Assembly (NCBI GenBank): GCA_964586455.1 | Contig: CAZPHV010000013.1 | Span: 1 to 64,000, forward strand | Direction: 5' to 3' | From: Aquimonas sp964586455 | Lineage (GTDB): Bacteria > Pseudomonadota > Gammaproteobacteria > Xanthomonadales > Xanthomonadaceae | DNA: 64,000 bases | Translations under genes and position numbers: made by a program | Notes under the pieces: model-generated | Seen by the model: the letters and a program-made list of their open reading frames with translations, nothing else | Told to the model about the DNA's origin: nothing | Database searches by the model: none | Shown here: positions 55,319-63,635 of the stretch, one piece after another | How positions within the stretch are numbered: position 1 is the stretch's first letter | Layout: each line of letters begins with the position of its first letter

Positions 55319-56600
55319 GCGGGTGCTCGACCACACCCTGACCTACGACCCGGTCGGCAACCTGAAGTCGATCGGCGACGGCGTGCCGGGCGGGCTGGAA
55401 AGCCGCACGCTGCACTACGACGGCCGCAACCGTCTGACTTCGATCACGGCCAGCCCGCAGGGCAACGAGAGCTACGTCTACGACCCGCTGGACAACGTCC
55501 GGCAAACGGTCCAGGGCGGCACCGACCGTCGCTTCCACTACGCGCCGGTCACCCAGCGACTGGAGTGGATCCGCACGCCCACGGGCCAGAACCTGTCCGG
55601 CTACCAGTGGAACGACCGCGGCGAGCAGACGCGGCGCTCGCAGTTCACTCCCGGCACCCCGACCGTTACGCCACCGACGATCTTCCGCAGCGGCTTCGAG
55701 AGCCCGCTGATCGAGACGCGCACCGAGTTCGCGTTCGATCGCGACAGCCGGATGACGGGCAGCCACAGCGGGCAGATCACCTACCTCTACGACGCCCACG
55801 GGCGGCGAGTGCGCACAAGCCAAGCGCTGTTTGGCAGCCGCTACGAGGTCTACAGCCAAGGCGGGCAGCTGCTGCACATCGAGGACGGCCCGACCAACCT
55901 CCGACACGACTACGTCCAGCTGGGCGGGCAGCTGGTGGCCGAGCGTCAGCAGCCGGTCGGCGGCGGCACTGCCAGCGTCAGCTACCTGCACAGCGATCTG
56001 CTGGGCAGCCTGAGCGTGAAGACGGCCAACCAGGGCTCCGTCGTCTACCGCTCGCGCTACCAGGCCTTTGGCGCCCCCTACGACAGCTGGCGCGACGGGC
56101 CGGGCTACACCAAGCACGTGATGGACTCGGTCAGCCAGCTGGTCTACATGCAGCAGCGCTACTATGATCCGGCAACGCTGCGCTTCATCAGCACCGATCC
56201 CGTCAGCGCGGATCCACTGAATTTCAATCGGTATTGGTATGCAAACAACAATCCGTATACCTATACCGATCCGGATGGGCGTCTTGGCTCAATTGTTGCG
56301 CAAAGGGCTACTCATGAGCCCGAAGGGGCGACCAGAATTTTCGTCAAGGTGCAAACTCGGAACTTGGATGCAGTGGTAGGGGGCGCGAAAATGACTCCAA
56401 TAGGAGACGTGAAAGACGTGGTAGAAATTTCGGCTGAGTTGATTGCAGGAAATGAGCCTCTAGACAAGGCGGTTGGTGCGACATCTGGTAACGTAGCGTC
56501 TGAGGTCACTGAGCGTGTTCTTAGCCGCCGGATTGGCAGCGATGCGGCTCGACTTGTCAGTGGAGTTGTTGGCAAAGTTGTCGGGGATTCAGTTGAATGA
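55263..56600 (+). CDS. Displaced RHS C-terminal cassette with an alternative tip
   Basis: A frame of 445 codons opens at a GTG (55263), but its first 17 codons are antisense to the XRE gene; the RHS homology begins at 55312. It has no signal peptide, no N-terminal RHS part and no proper start, so it is probably silent until recombined with the main gene. The tip (105 residues after DPDGR) reads LGSIVAQRATHEPEG and later VVEISAELIAGNEPLDKA, then VGKVVGDSVE; it is Gly-, Val- and Ala-rich and hydrophobic in its last third. I do not recognise the domain; it may be a membrane-active toxin. An opal stop ends it, but the frame continues open for 44 codons. Confidence 0.65.
   Translation: MMVCWDTPRVSAIWTWVGMRVLDHTLTYDPVGNLKSIGDGVPGGLESRTLHYDGRNRLTSITASPQGNESYVYDPLDNVRQTVQGGTDRRFHYAPVTQRLEWIRTPTGQNLSGYQWNDRGEQTRRSQFTPGTPTVTPPTIFRSGFESPLIETRTEFAFDRDSRMTGSHSGQITYLYDAHGRRVRTSQALFGSRYEVYSQGGQLLHIEDGPTNLRHDYVQLGGQLVAERQQPVGGGTASVSYLHSDLLGSLSVKTANQGSVVYRSRYQAFGAPYDSWRDGPGYTKHVMDSVSQLVYMQQRYYDPATLRFISTDPVSADPLNFNRYWYANNNPYTYTDPDGRLGSIVAQRATHEPEGATRIFVKVQTRNLDAVVGGAKMTPIGDVKDVVEISAELIAGNEPLDKAVGATSGNVASEVTERVLSRRIGSDAARLVSGVVGKVVGDSVE
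55312..56282 (+). repeat. RHS core direct repeat, copy B (971 bp)
   Basis: Second copy of 52627-53597. The copy begins with the nine-base string TCGGCATGC that is also the start of copy A, and runs to the DPDGR codons, where copy B switches to a different tip. The 5' flank is the XRE relic instead of the remainder of the RHS core. Confidence 0.92.
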
Positions 56601-56951
56601 GGCGTACGGGATGCGTTGGCTCCCACGACCGAATCGGTAGCACCTGTGCCGACATCGCCTGAGGAGCGAAATCCAAAGCTGGATCGATCGGTGTTGATCG
56701 GCAGAAACGAAATGATTGACGACAAACCCAGATGATTCTCGGGGCTCCGATTATCAGAGCTTTCCGATTGGTGCGGGCCTACGAACTTCGCATGTAGTGA
56801 TTGCTGTTGTCTGGGGTGCCTTCGGTGGCCAGTTACTTCCTTACTTGACAACGGATGGCTCAAGCGAGTTGAGATCGTTGAAGGCTTTCTCACCGTTCGT
56901 TGTGAGAAAGCTGGATTTATCGTTATCTGTCTTTCGAGAGGGGTAGATCTG
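56601..56951 (+). other. Region after the alternative tip
   Basis: About 350 bases. In frame with the cassette, codons 56601-56732 are open and protein-like (LAPTTESVAPVPTSPEER), ending at TGA 56733-56735, which hints at a frameshift or stop mutation in the tip. A TTG-initiated 76-codon frame at 56716-56946 contains one hydrophobic segment but no ribosome-binding site; not called. Confidence 0.35.
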
Positions 56952-57371
56952 ATGAACATTCGAAGAACTGCTCTCTTCTCTCTTGTTCTTATTTTTGTGC
57001 AAGTTTTGACCGATGCCACGGTGACCTACTTGGTTTCGAAGAGTTTTGATGGCGACCAACAGCAGATGGTTGAATGGATTGTGGCGGCAGGCCACTTTTC
57101 TGATCTTGCTGTAGTTATTCCCATATTCATTTGGCTCGGGAGAAAGCAACAATCCAGGCCGTATCTGCATGCTGTTGTTGCATTGACTTTATCTCAGGTG
57201 GTCCAGTTCGCAGTTCTGTATTTCCTTACAGGATCTGTCGCCATACACGCATCTCATGCCGTCGGAGTGCTTGTACTGCTCGCCTACGCCATAGTTGGGA
57301 CGACCATAGGTTTAAGCTTTGCTGTCAAGTCAGAGGAAGTTTCCGAACCACCAAGTCCCGCACCCGAGTGA
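56952..57371 (+). CDS. Four-helix membrane protein, candidate immunity to the second tip
   Basis: 139 residues with four predicted membrane helices (about 8-25, 42-60, 72-92 and 100-122) and a charged tail (KSEEVSEPPSPAPE). A good ribosome-binding site (AGAGGGG) lies upstream. It follows the second RHS tip in the same direction, the position of an immunity gene. Small four-helix membrane proteins are typical immunity partners of membrane-active toxins. The GC content is lower than that of the flanking genes, indicating transfer. No named family is recognised. Confidence 0.65.
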   Translation: MNIRRTALFSLVLIFVQVLTDATVTYLVSKSFDGDQQQMVEWIVAAGHFSDLAVVIPIFIWLGRKQQSRPYLHAVVALTLSQVVQFAVLYFLTGSVAIHASHAVGVLVLLAYAIVGTTIGLSFAVKSEEVSEPPSPAPE

Positions 57372-57418
57372 AGCTCTAAACAGTGCGGTAACGGGCTCAC
57401 CATTGCGAAAAACAAAGA

Positions 57419-57466
57419 ACACGGGTCAGAGTGCACTTTCTATGCGCGCGGACAGGACACGGGTCA
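57419..57466. repeat. Pair of ACACGGGTCA copies
   Basis: ACACGGGTCA at 57419-57428 and again at 57457-57466, related to the GACGGGGTCA copies at 54843-54874. Likely remnants of a mobile-element end; no transposase gene is present in the window. Confidence 0.5.
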
Positions 57467-57574
57467 GCCAAAAGTTTAGGGGTCTATAGATCAGTCGGGA
57501 GTGTTATAAATTAGTCCGAAAACTCGATGGCTGGTCATTTCGATACGAAGTCGTTGAAATCACGGGATTCTTCA

Positions 57575-58060
57575 ATGAAAACCATCGCGATTGCACTGAT
57601 TCTCGCCGCAGTCGGCTGGCCTCAAAGCGCACTAGCCGCAGAGTCGAAGTCTGGCAGCCCCTTGATGGGCGCCTGGGCCGTTGACACCTCGCGGCTTCCG
57701 ATGGCGCCGGACGCGCGACCCAGAGGCGTCACGATCACCTTCTCGGAAGCTGGCGCTGAGCGTTTGCGGATGTGCGTCGAGGTGGTCGATGCGGCAGGTA
57801 CGCTGCTGGTGGCGGACGGGGTGACGCCCCTGGACGGTTCGCCGACGCCGGTCGAGGTGAACTTCGAGGCCGATGTCGCCGCGACCACCCTGCCGCGTTC
57901 CGACCTTCTGATCCTGCAGCTCGGCAAGGGTGGAGTTCCCGCATCGACGCGGATCTACGCGGTTCTGCCAGACGGTGAGTCTATGGTCGAGACGGTGGCG
58001 CATTTCACCCGGGAGGGCCAACCCGTGCTGCGGGAGAACTACTTCTCGCGGGTGCGTTGA
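57575..58060 (+). CDS. Exported protein of unknown function
   Basis: 161 residues from the ATG giving MKTIAIALILAAVGWPQSALAAESK, a clear signal peptide (cleavage near ALA-AES). A longer frame starts 16 codons earlier but would bury the signal. The mature part (GAWAVDTSRLPMAPDARPRGV, ending GQPVLRENYFSRVR) suggests a small beta-barrel or lipocalin-like fold. One cysteine is present. It lies 203 bases after the membrane gene of the RHS locus, with a repeat-rich gap. Confidence 0.7.
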   Translation: MKTIAIALILAAVGWPQSALAAESKSGSPLMGAWAVDTSRLPMAPDARPRGVTITFSEAGAERLRMCVEVVDAAGTLLVADGVTPLDGSPTPVEVNFEADVAATTLPRSDLLILQLGKGGVPASTRIYAVLPDGESMVETVAHFTREGQPVLRENYFSRVR

Positions 58061-58197
58061 ATCGCTGAACCCCAGGCCGGCGCGTCACTCGGGCTAGCCA
58101 CGTGGAAGAATTGCCGAAGGTCGTCGCAGTGCCGTCAGCACGCGGCGCATCTGTGCCAGCGCAGGTTCGACCGACCTTGAACCGGTGTGCCTGAAGA

Positions 58198-58755
58198 ATG
58201 CTCAGACTCCTCTCTGCCGCACTCGCGGGCTGCCTCGTCTTCGGGGTCATGATCTATGTCGTCAAGCGTGCCGACGAACCCTTCTTCATCCTCCTCTTCG
58301 GCACCCTGTCGACCTTCGTGCTCGCGCCGTGGCTGGTGCTGCGCTTCTGGCGCCGGCCGGACCCGGCGAAGCGCGCTGCGCGTGCCGGCACGCTGGAGGC
58401 GCACGAGTTCAACGTGGCTCGCGCCTGGCAAATCGCCGAGCTGGAGGACGAGGGGCTGCATTTCGTGTTGGAGCTTGCCTCCGGCGGCACGCTGTTGCTG
58501 TCGGGTCAGTTTCTCTACGAACCCGTCGCGAAGGGCGCTTTTCCTTGCGCCAATCTCAGGCTCAGCGTCGACACGCGCAGGAAGGACGTTCTTGCACTCG
58601 ATTGCGGAGGCGAACGGGTCGAGATCGTCGACACCCTTGATGCCTTCAGCGACGAGGAGCTTGAGCGACGCATCAATCCAGGCGCTTTTCGCCTCTACTC
58701 GACACCGGCGGACGCGGTTCTAGGAGCCTTGGGCCGTGCAGTCGAAACGCGCTGA
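58198..58755 (+). CDS. Membrane protein of unknown function
   Basis: 185 residues. Two N-terminal membrane helices (about 3-22 and 29-49) are followed by a soluble domain of about 130 residues with LHFVLELASGGTLLLSGQFL and VEIVDTLDAFSDEELERRI. Good coding composition and a plausible start. No family recognised; it is not linked to its neighbours by overlap. Confidence 0.65.
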   Translation: MLRLLSAALAGCLVFGVMIYVVKRADEPFFILLFGTLSTFVLAPWLVLRFWRRPDPAKRAARAGTLEAHEFNVARAWQIAELEDEGLHFVLELASGGTLLLSGQFLYEPVAKGAFPCANLRLSVDTRRKDVLALDCGGERVEIVDTLDAFSDEELERRINPGAFRLYSTPADAVLGALGRAVETR

Positions 58756-58966
58756 ACGCATGGAATTGGAGTGCGAACATGCGTCACGGTCTCGGCGGAT
58801 GCTACGTCGCGCAGGTGGCTTCGCGAACCGTCGGACCCGTGGCACGCAACGCACAAACCCCGTAGTTGCGGGTCTGCCGATCCGGCTGCTGATTGCAGAC
58901 TAAGCGCCAATCTGTGCTGACCGATTCTCTGATCGTCGCGACCCCAACAGGAACACCCCAACCGCA

Positions 58967-59293
58967 ATGAGCCTGCTCGCGCTTCTGGTCGCTCTCGCCG
59001 CTCTTGTGCTGGCTGCTGTGCTGGTTGGAAGTCTGCTGATCGTGCCCTTCGCTGACGCGCCGTCGCCGGTGGAAGGCGCGTCCGTTCATCTGTATCGGCA
59101 TGTGATCGCAGCCTGCCTGATCCTTATCGGGGCGGGCACGCCTTGGTTGGCCAGCTTCGGCAACGCTCGCGGCCTGATGCTGCTGATGTGCTTTGCCGCG
59201 CTGGGCGGTGCCTGGCTGATCTGGAGGCGGATTGGACTGCGCTGGCTTGCAGTGTTCGCAGCACTTGCTGTTCTGCTGGGTGAGCTGGTGTAG
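58967..59293 (+). CDS. Small four-helix membrane protein
   Basis: 108 residues, almost entirely hydrophobic, with about four helices (3-26, 45-63, 68-86 and 90-106). Unknown function. It stands alone on the plus strand. Confidence 0.6.
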   Translation: MSLLALLVALAALVLAAVLVGSLLIVPFADAPSPVEGASVHLYRHVIAACLILIGAGTPWLASFGNARGLMLLMCFAALGGAWLIWRRIGLRWLAVFAALAVLLGELV

Positions 59294-59597
59294 GGGCAGG
59301 GCTTTGGAGCCATCTGACCTGGATTCGAGCGCGATCGCGGATGGATTTGCCTCATGCAACCGTTGTCGTCCCCTGCGGCCCGGCCAGGCCCATGCGGCTC
59401 CCTCATCGCGCTTGGGTCTACTGCCCCTCGTGCGTGCGATCAGCAACCCACTCCACGATCGCCTCAAACCGCTCCTGTGAAGGGATCTCGCCGCAAAGAC
59501 GCTAGAAGAATCACACTCAAAGAGTGATCATGCGCACTCTTTCGACGGCGCGGGTGCCTTGCCCGCCGACATCTAGCCGCAGCAGGGGCACTCCGCG
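59294..59597. other. Intergenic region without a gene
   Basis: About 300 bases. I see only a short inverted repeat CACTC..GAGTG near 59512-59526 and no open frame with a ribosome-binding site. Confidence 0.4.
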
Positions 59598-61199
59598 ATG
59601 CCTGATCTTTCCCTCCAGCCGGGTGGCAACCCGGCACGACTCGGTCGTGCGGCGCTTGCTGTCGTCGCCTTGCTGCTGTCCTCGCTGCCGGCCTATGCCG
59701 CGGTCATCGGCGAAGGGCCGCAGGGCTCCGACAACGGTCTGCGTCAGCCCTGCACCGGGTTTACCGCTTCGGGCGCCGCGGTGATCTGCGTGCGTACGGG
59801 GGCGGCGGCAAGCGGTAGCGGTACGGCTGCAGCACCGCTGGCAAGCCTGGCTGCGGCGATCGCGGGGGCCAAGGCTGGCGATACCGTGCAGGTCGCGGCT
59901 GGCATCTACCGCGAGAACATCGCGCTGGGCAGCCTGACTGCGCCGAGCAGCAAGCGGCTGAGCCTGCTGGGTGGCTTCAGCGCGGATTTTTCTGCGCGCA
60001 ATGCCGCGGTGCACCGCAGCGTGCTTGATGGGCAGGGGCTGAATCCGGCCATCCAGCTGCATCTCGGCGGCAGCGGTACGACCGTGCTGGACGGCTTCGA
60101 AATCACCGGCGGCGTGGGCCTGGGCACCACGTGGCAGAACGGCTATGGCCATGGCGGCGGGGTGTACGCAACGCTCAGCGGCAACCAGACCCTGATGATC
60201 AGCCACAACCGCATCCACGCCAACCGCAGCCGCAACCACACCAGCATCGATTCGCGCGGCGGCGGCGTTTATGTGCGCAACGGCTACGACAGCACCGGCG
60301 GCACGCTGCACATCGAAGACAACGTGGTCGAGAACAACCTGGCCGGCAAGGGCGCGGGCATCACCGTCAGCGGCCGTCAGGCGGAGCTTCTGCGCAACCG
60401 AATCCAGAACAACACCGCCCATGGCGATCACGGCGGTGGCGTTTACGTGTCGACCGGCAGCACCGTGATCCGCGGCAACATCATTCGCGGCAACGTGGTC
60501 GGCGCCACCGCCGGCTACGGCTGGGGTGGCGGCTTGATTCTCGACAGCGCGGGCGCCAGCACCGATCGCAATCTGATCACCGACAACCTTGCGCCCAGCG
60601 CGGGCTCTGGCGTGTTCTGGGACGAAGGTTCGATTGGCACGATGCGCAACGATCTGGTGGTCGCCAATCGCTGTCCGGGGAGCGGTCGCAACGGCGCGGC
60701 CCTGTACATCGACGGTGGCCCGGGCGGGGCCTCACGCGTCACCGCCGAGCATCTGACCATCGCGGGACATGCCTGTGCGGCCAGCGCGCCGGGCGGTGCG
60801 GCGATCCTGATTGAAGCCAGCTCGACGCTCAGCCTCAGGAATTCGATTCTCTGGGGCAACACGCGCGAGTTCATTACCAACAGCGGCGGCAGCTTCAGCA
60901 TCGCTTACTCGATTACCGCGCAGGCCGGCACGGGCAATCGCAATGTCGATCCGCTGTTCGTAACGGCGGCGGGCGGCGATTACCACGTGCAGTCGATGGG
61001 CGGGCATTACAGCGCGGGCGGCTGGGTGCTGGATTCGCGCTCAAGCCCAGCCTTGGATTCCGGCGACCCTGCGTCGGCCTATGCGCAGGAGTCCGCGCCG
61101 AACGGGGGGCGGGTGAATCTTGGCGCGTACGGCAACACGCCAGAGGCCAGCCGCAGCGTGGTCGATCTCAATCGTGTGTTTGGGAGTGGGTTTGAGTAG
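59598..61199 (+). CDS. Exported right-handed parallel beta-helix protein
   Basis: 533 residues. An N-terminal signal segment (about 18-34, ending PAYAAV) precedes a series of beta-helix coils with Asn ladders, for instance HNRIHANRSRNHTS, EDNVVENNLAGKGAG and RNRIQNNTAHGDHGGG. Such proteins usually bind or cleave polysaccharides. No lyase catalytic triad is obvious. The protein ends NRVFGSGFE, the C-terminal signature of many exported proteins in Lysobacterales. Genomic context (exosortase-related hydrolases nearby) suggests an extracellular glycan role. Confidence 0.85.
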   Translation: MPDLSLQPGGNPARLGRAALAVVALLLSSLPAYAAVIGEGPQGSDNGLRQPCTGFTASGAAVICVRTGAAASGSGTAAAPLASLAAAIAGAKAGDTVQVAAGIYRENIALGSLTAPSSKRLSLLGGFSADFSARNAAVHRSVLDGQGLNPAIQLHLGGSGTTVLDGFEITGGVGLGTTWQNGYGHGGGVYATLSGNQTLMISHNRIHANRSRNHTSIDSRGGGVYVRNGYDSTGGTLHIEDNVVENNLAGKGAGITVSGRQAELLRNRIQNNTAHGDHGGGVYVSTGSTVIRGNIIRGNVVGATAGYGWGGGLILDSAGASTDRNLITDNLAPSAGSGVFWDEGSIGTMRNDLVVANRCPGSGRNGAALYIDGGPGGASRVTAEHLTIAGHACAASAPGGAAILIEASSTLSLRNSILWGNTREFITNSGGSFSIAYSITAQAGTGNRNVDPLFVTAAGGDYHVQSMGGHYSAGGWVLDSRSSPALDSGDPASAYAQESAPNGGRVNLGAYGNTPEASRSVVDLNRVFGSGFE

Positions 61200-61325
61200 G
61201 GGCTGTGTCGCTGGGCGTGAATCGCTTCTGTGGAGTGCGCGAGCGTCGAACACGTTTGGATGAGGTTGGGGGCTGTGGCGAATGTGTGCGCTGGCTCCGG
61301 TGTTCGTTTCGCGTCATCGGGACGT

Positions 61326-61438
61326 GCTGGTAGATGCGCTGCGCTTATCTACCCTACGCGCACATGAGCAGCTGACTTCGATGCAGGAACCGCGTCTCTC
61401 GCGGTTGTAGGGTAGATAAGCGCAGCGCATCTACCAGC
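61326..61438. repeat. Long inverted repeat of two REP-like units (BIME-like)
   Basis: Two perfect 32-base arms, 61326-61357 and 61407-61438, face one another across 49 bases. Each arm is itself partly palindromic (GGTAGAT and ATCTACC around GCGCTGCGC), the design of a REP unit; two in opposite orientation make a BIME-type element. The loop contains CGCGTCTCTCGCGG, whose complement GCGAGAGACG recurs just outside the right arm. Confidence 0.9.
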
Positions 61439-61523
61439 TGCTGCGAGAGACGCCGCGCCTTCAACGAAGCCGAAGTTCTGGTGTTCGCGGGATCGAACTC
61501 ACGCGTGCCCTACGCTCCGTCAC

Positions 61524-61585
61524 GCTTACCCGCTTACCCGCTTACCCGCTTACCCGCTTACCCGCTTACCCGCTTACCCGCTTAC
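61524..61585. repeat. Tandem repeat of the 8-mer CGCTTACC abutting the assembly gap
   Basis: About 7.7 perfect copies in 62 bases that run into the N block; the array may continue in the gap and probably caused it. Confidence 0.9.
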
Positions 61586-61685
61586 NNNNNNNNNNNNNNN
61601 NNNNNNNNNNNNNNNNNNNNNNNNNNNNNNNNNNNNNNNNNNNNNNNNNNNNNNNNNNNNNNNNNNNNNNNNNNNNNNNNNNNNN
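61586..61685. other. Assembly gap, 100 N
   Basis: Exactly 100 undetermined bases, the usual placeholder for a gap of unknown size. The 3' end of the hydrolase gene at 61686-62565 falls in it. Confidence 0.98.
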
Positions 61686-62565
61686 CCGCAGCAGCCACAA
61701 ACTCCAGCGTCAGCGCCTCCACCTCGGCGCGATGACGCGCGCTTGAGAAGGTGTGGTCGGCGCCGGCGAGGTCGACGCAGCGCACCTGTGGTTGTCGCAG
61801 CAGCGACTGCCAGCGGCTGTCGTCGCGGCACAGGCCGCGGAACTCGGCGGCGACCAGGTCGTCGCCGGACAACAGCACCAGGCTGGGCGCCGTGCAGTCG
61901 TGCCAGCACGCGGCCATGCGCGCGATGTAGGTGTCGCGGGTGGGCGCAGCCGGGGTTTCCTGTGCGGCCGCTGGTGTGGCTCGGCTTTGGCGCAACGCCG
62001 CCAGCAGGCCGCGCACGGAACCGGAGATGTTGACGCCGCCGCGCAGCAGCTTGCGCCAGAAGTCTTTCGAGCGCAGTCGGTTCCAGTAGTAGTGGCGCAC
62101 CAGGCTTTGCGCGTGGGTGTGTTCTTGCCGCACCCAGGGGTTCAGCAGAACCAGGCCGGCGATGTCCGGGCGCGTGGCCGCGTGCAGCAGGATCGCTGCC
62201 GCGCCGTCGCACAGGCCCCACAGCACTACGCCGCGCAGTTGCGGGCAGCGCGTCTTGAACGCCTCGATCGCGGCATCGATGTCGTCGCCCGCGTGCAGAT
62301 AGTCGACCGGCGCACCGCTGCTGTCGCCCATGCCGCGCAGGTCGAAGCGCAGGCAGGGTGTACCGGCCGCAGCCAGTCGCCGCGCCAGCAGCAGGAACTG
62401 GCGGTGCGCGCCGACCCGGTACTGCGGCCCGCCGACCACGATCAGCACGCCGATCGGCGCGCGCTCGCAGCCGCGATGCAGCATCGCCGCCAGCCGCTCC
62501 TCGCCGAGCGCGATGAAGAAGGGCTCGGGTGTGGTGGATGCGGCGAGGTCTAGGCGGGCATCCAC
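61686..62565 (-). CDS. Exosortase A-associated hydrolase 1 (3' end in gap)
   Basis: 293 visible residues from a GTG start; the C-terminus lies in the N block. Strong match to hydrolase 1 of exosortase A systems (TIGR03100 type): GGPQYRVGAHRQF near the N-terminus, FDLRGMGDSSG, nucleophile elbow GLCDGAAA with Cys, LNPWVRQEHTHAQSLVRHYY, and the catalytic His in AGADHTFS. Its GTG overlaps the stop of hydrolase 2 by 16 bases. The chemistry in the family is unproven, but linkage to polysaccharide or sortase-like processing is consistent. Confidence 0.85.
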
Positions 62566-63299
62566 GCGGCAATCGCCTCCGGCAGGGCATCAATCACGCG
62601 GGTTTCAGGGGTCTGCCAGAACGCCGGGCCTGACAACGACGCCCACCGCAGCGAAGCGTTTGCGACCGCCGCGGCGAAGCTGGGCGAAGGCTGCGGCTGC
62701 TGCCATTCGAGCACGTGTCCGGCGACCTGCGCTTCGGCTACAGACAGACGCGCAGGTTCAAGTTCGGCGAGCAGAGCCGGCGACAGCGCATAGCCGGCCA
62801 GCTCGATACCCTCGCGGCGCCAGATCTCCAGCAGGCCCTCGCGGTCGATGTCTTCGCCCTGGAAGCGCCCGATGTACAGACGCTGGCGCAGCCACTGCTG
62901 GATCTGCTGGCGACCGCTGGTCAGCGGAAAGGCGGCGATCCAATGCCGACAGCGCGCGGGTATCAGCAGGGCACCGCCGCGCACGGACACAGCGACCGGT
63001 GTGGCGAGGCAGTGCGACTGCAGGTGATCGAACAGCGCGTCGATGTCGGCTCGCCAGCGTGCCAGCGAGGCCTCGCCGAACGCGCCCTCGCTGTCGCCGG
63101 TGCCGGACAGGTCGCCCAGCAGCACGCTGTGGCCGCGCGCGTGCAGGTGTTCGCCGATGTGGCGCAGCTGCACGCGCGAACGGTTCATTTCTTCATGCAG
63201 GGGCGGCAGCAGAAGGGCGGGTGCGCGCTGCGGGTCGCCCGGCCAGTAGCGGCAGGCGAGCGCCCCGTTGGGGCCCGGCAGGAAGCACAGTTCGTTCAT
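62550..63299 (-). CDS. Exosortase A-associated hydrolase 2
   Basis: 249 residues from MNELCFLPGPNGALACRYWP. It follows the hydrolase 2 pattern (TIGR03101 type): LLPPLHEEMNRSRVQLRHIG and GDLSGTGDSEG. The nucleophile elbow reads SVRGG, with Arg in place of the catalytic residue, as in the homologue at 32425-33162. Upstream of it is a strong hairpin. The longer frame to 63500 lacks family support. Confidence 0.85.
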   Translation of the reverse strand: MNELCFLPGPNGALACRYWPGDPQRAPALLLPPLHEEMNRSRVQLRHIGEHLHARGHSVLLGDLSGTGDSEGAFGEASLARWRADIDALFDHLQSHCLATPVAVSVRGGALLIPARCRHWIAAFPLTSGRQQIQQWLRQRLYIGRFQGEDIDREGLLEIWRREGIELAGYALSPALLAELEPARLSVAEAQVAGHVLEWQQPQPSPSFAAAVANASLRWASLSGPAFWQTPETRVIDALPEAIAAWMPA

Positions 63300-63389
63300 C
63301 GGCAGCGCTTTCCGCGCGGCGTGGGCCCGCTGCTGCGGGCTGCCCCTCGTGAGGCGCGGCGGCCGCATTGAGGCGGTGTGCTTGTAAAG

Positions 63390-63418
63390 CCCCCGGCCCT
63401 GCGTGCCAGGGCCGGGGG
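63390..63418 (-). terminator. Strong hairpin upstream of hydrolase 2
   Basis: A perfect 12-base GC-rich stem (CCCCCGGCCCTG and its complement) with a five-base loop; on the minus strand it is followed by CTTTACAAG. It probably ends the transcript of the beta-helix gene, which stops at 63636. Confidence 0.65.
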
Positions 63419-63635
63419 TGACGCCGAACACAAAAACTCGCAGTGCGAGGGATAGCCATCGCCAGGGCGGCGGAGCTCCGCCCGTGGTCGAACGAGACAA
63501 CTCGCGTCGACATCAACCCTACTCGCAAAGCGGTGCCGAAATCGCTCAAACGCGCGCAAGAATTTTTTTGCGCCGGTCATCGTGGTCTGTCGCCGGCCGT
63601 CGGTAGGTGGGCTGAAGCCGCTGCCGCCGCGGTTC

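Noticed and set aside
56716..56946. 76-codon frame with a TTG start before the membrane gene
   Set aside because: No ribosome-binding site; only one hydrophobic stretch. Left as a possible but unsupported gene.
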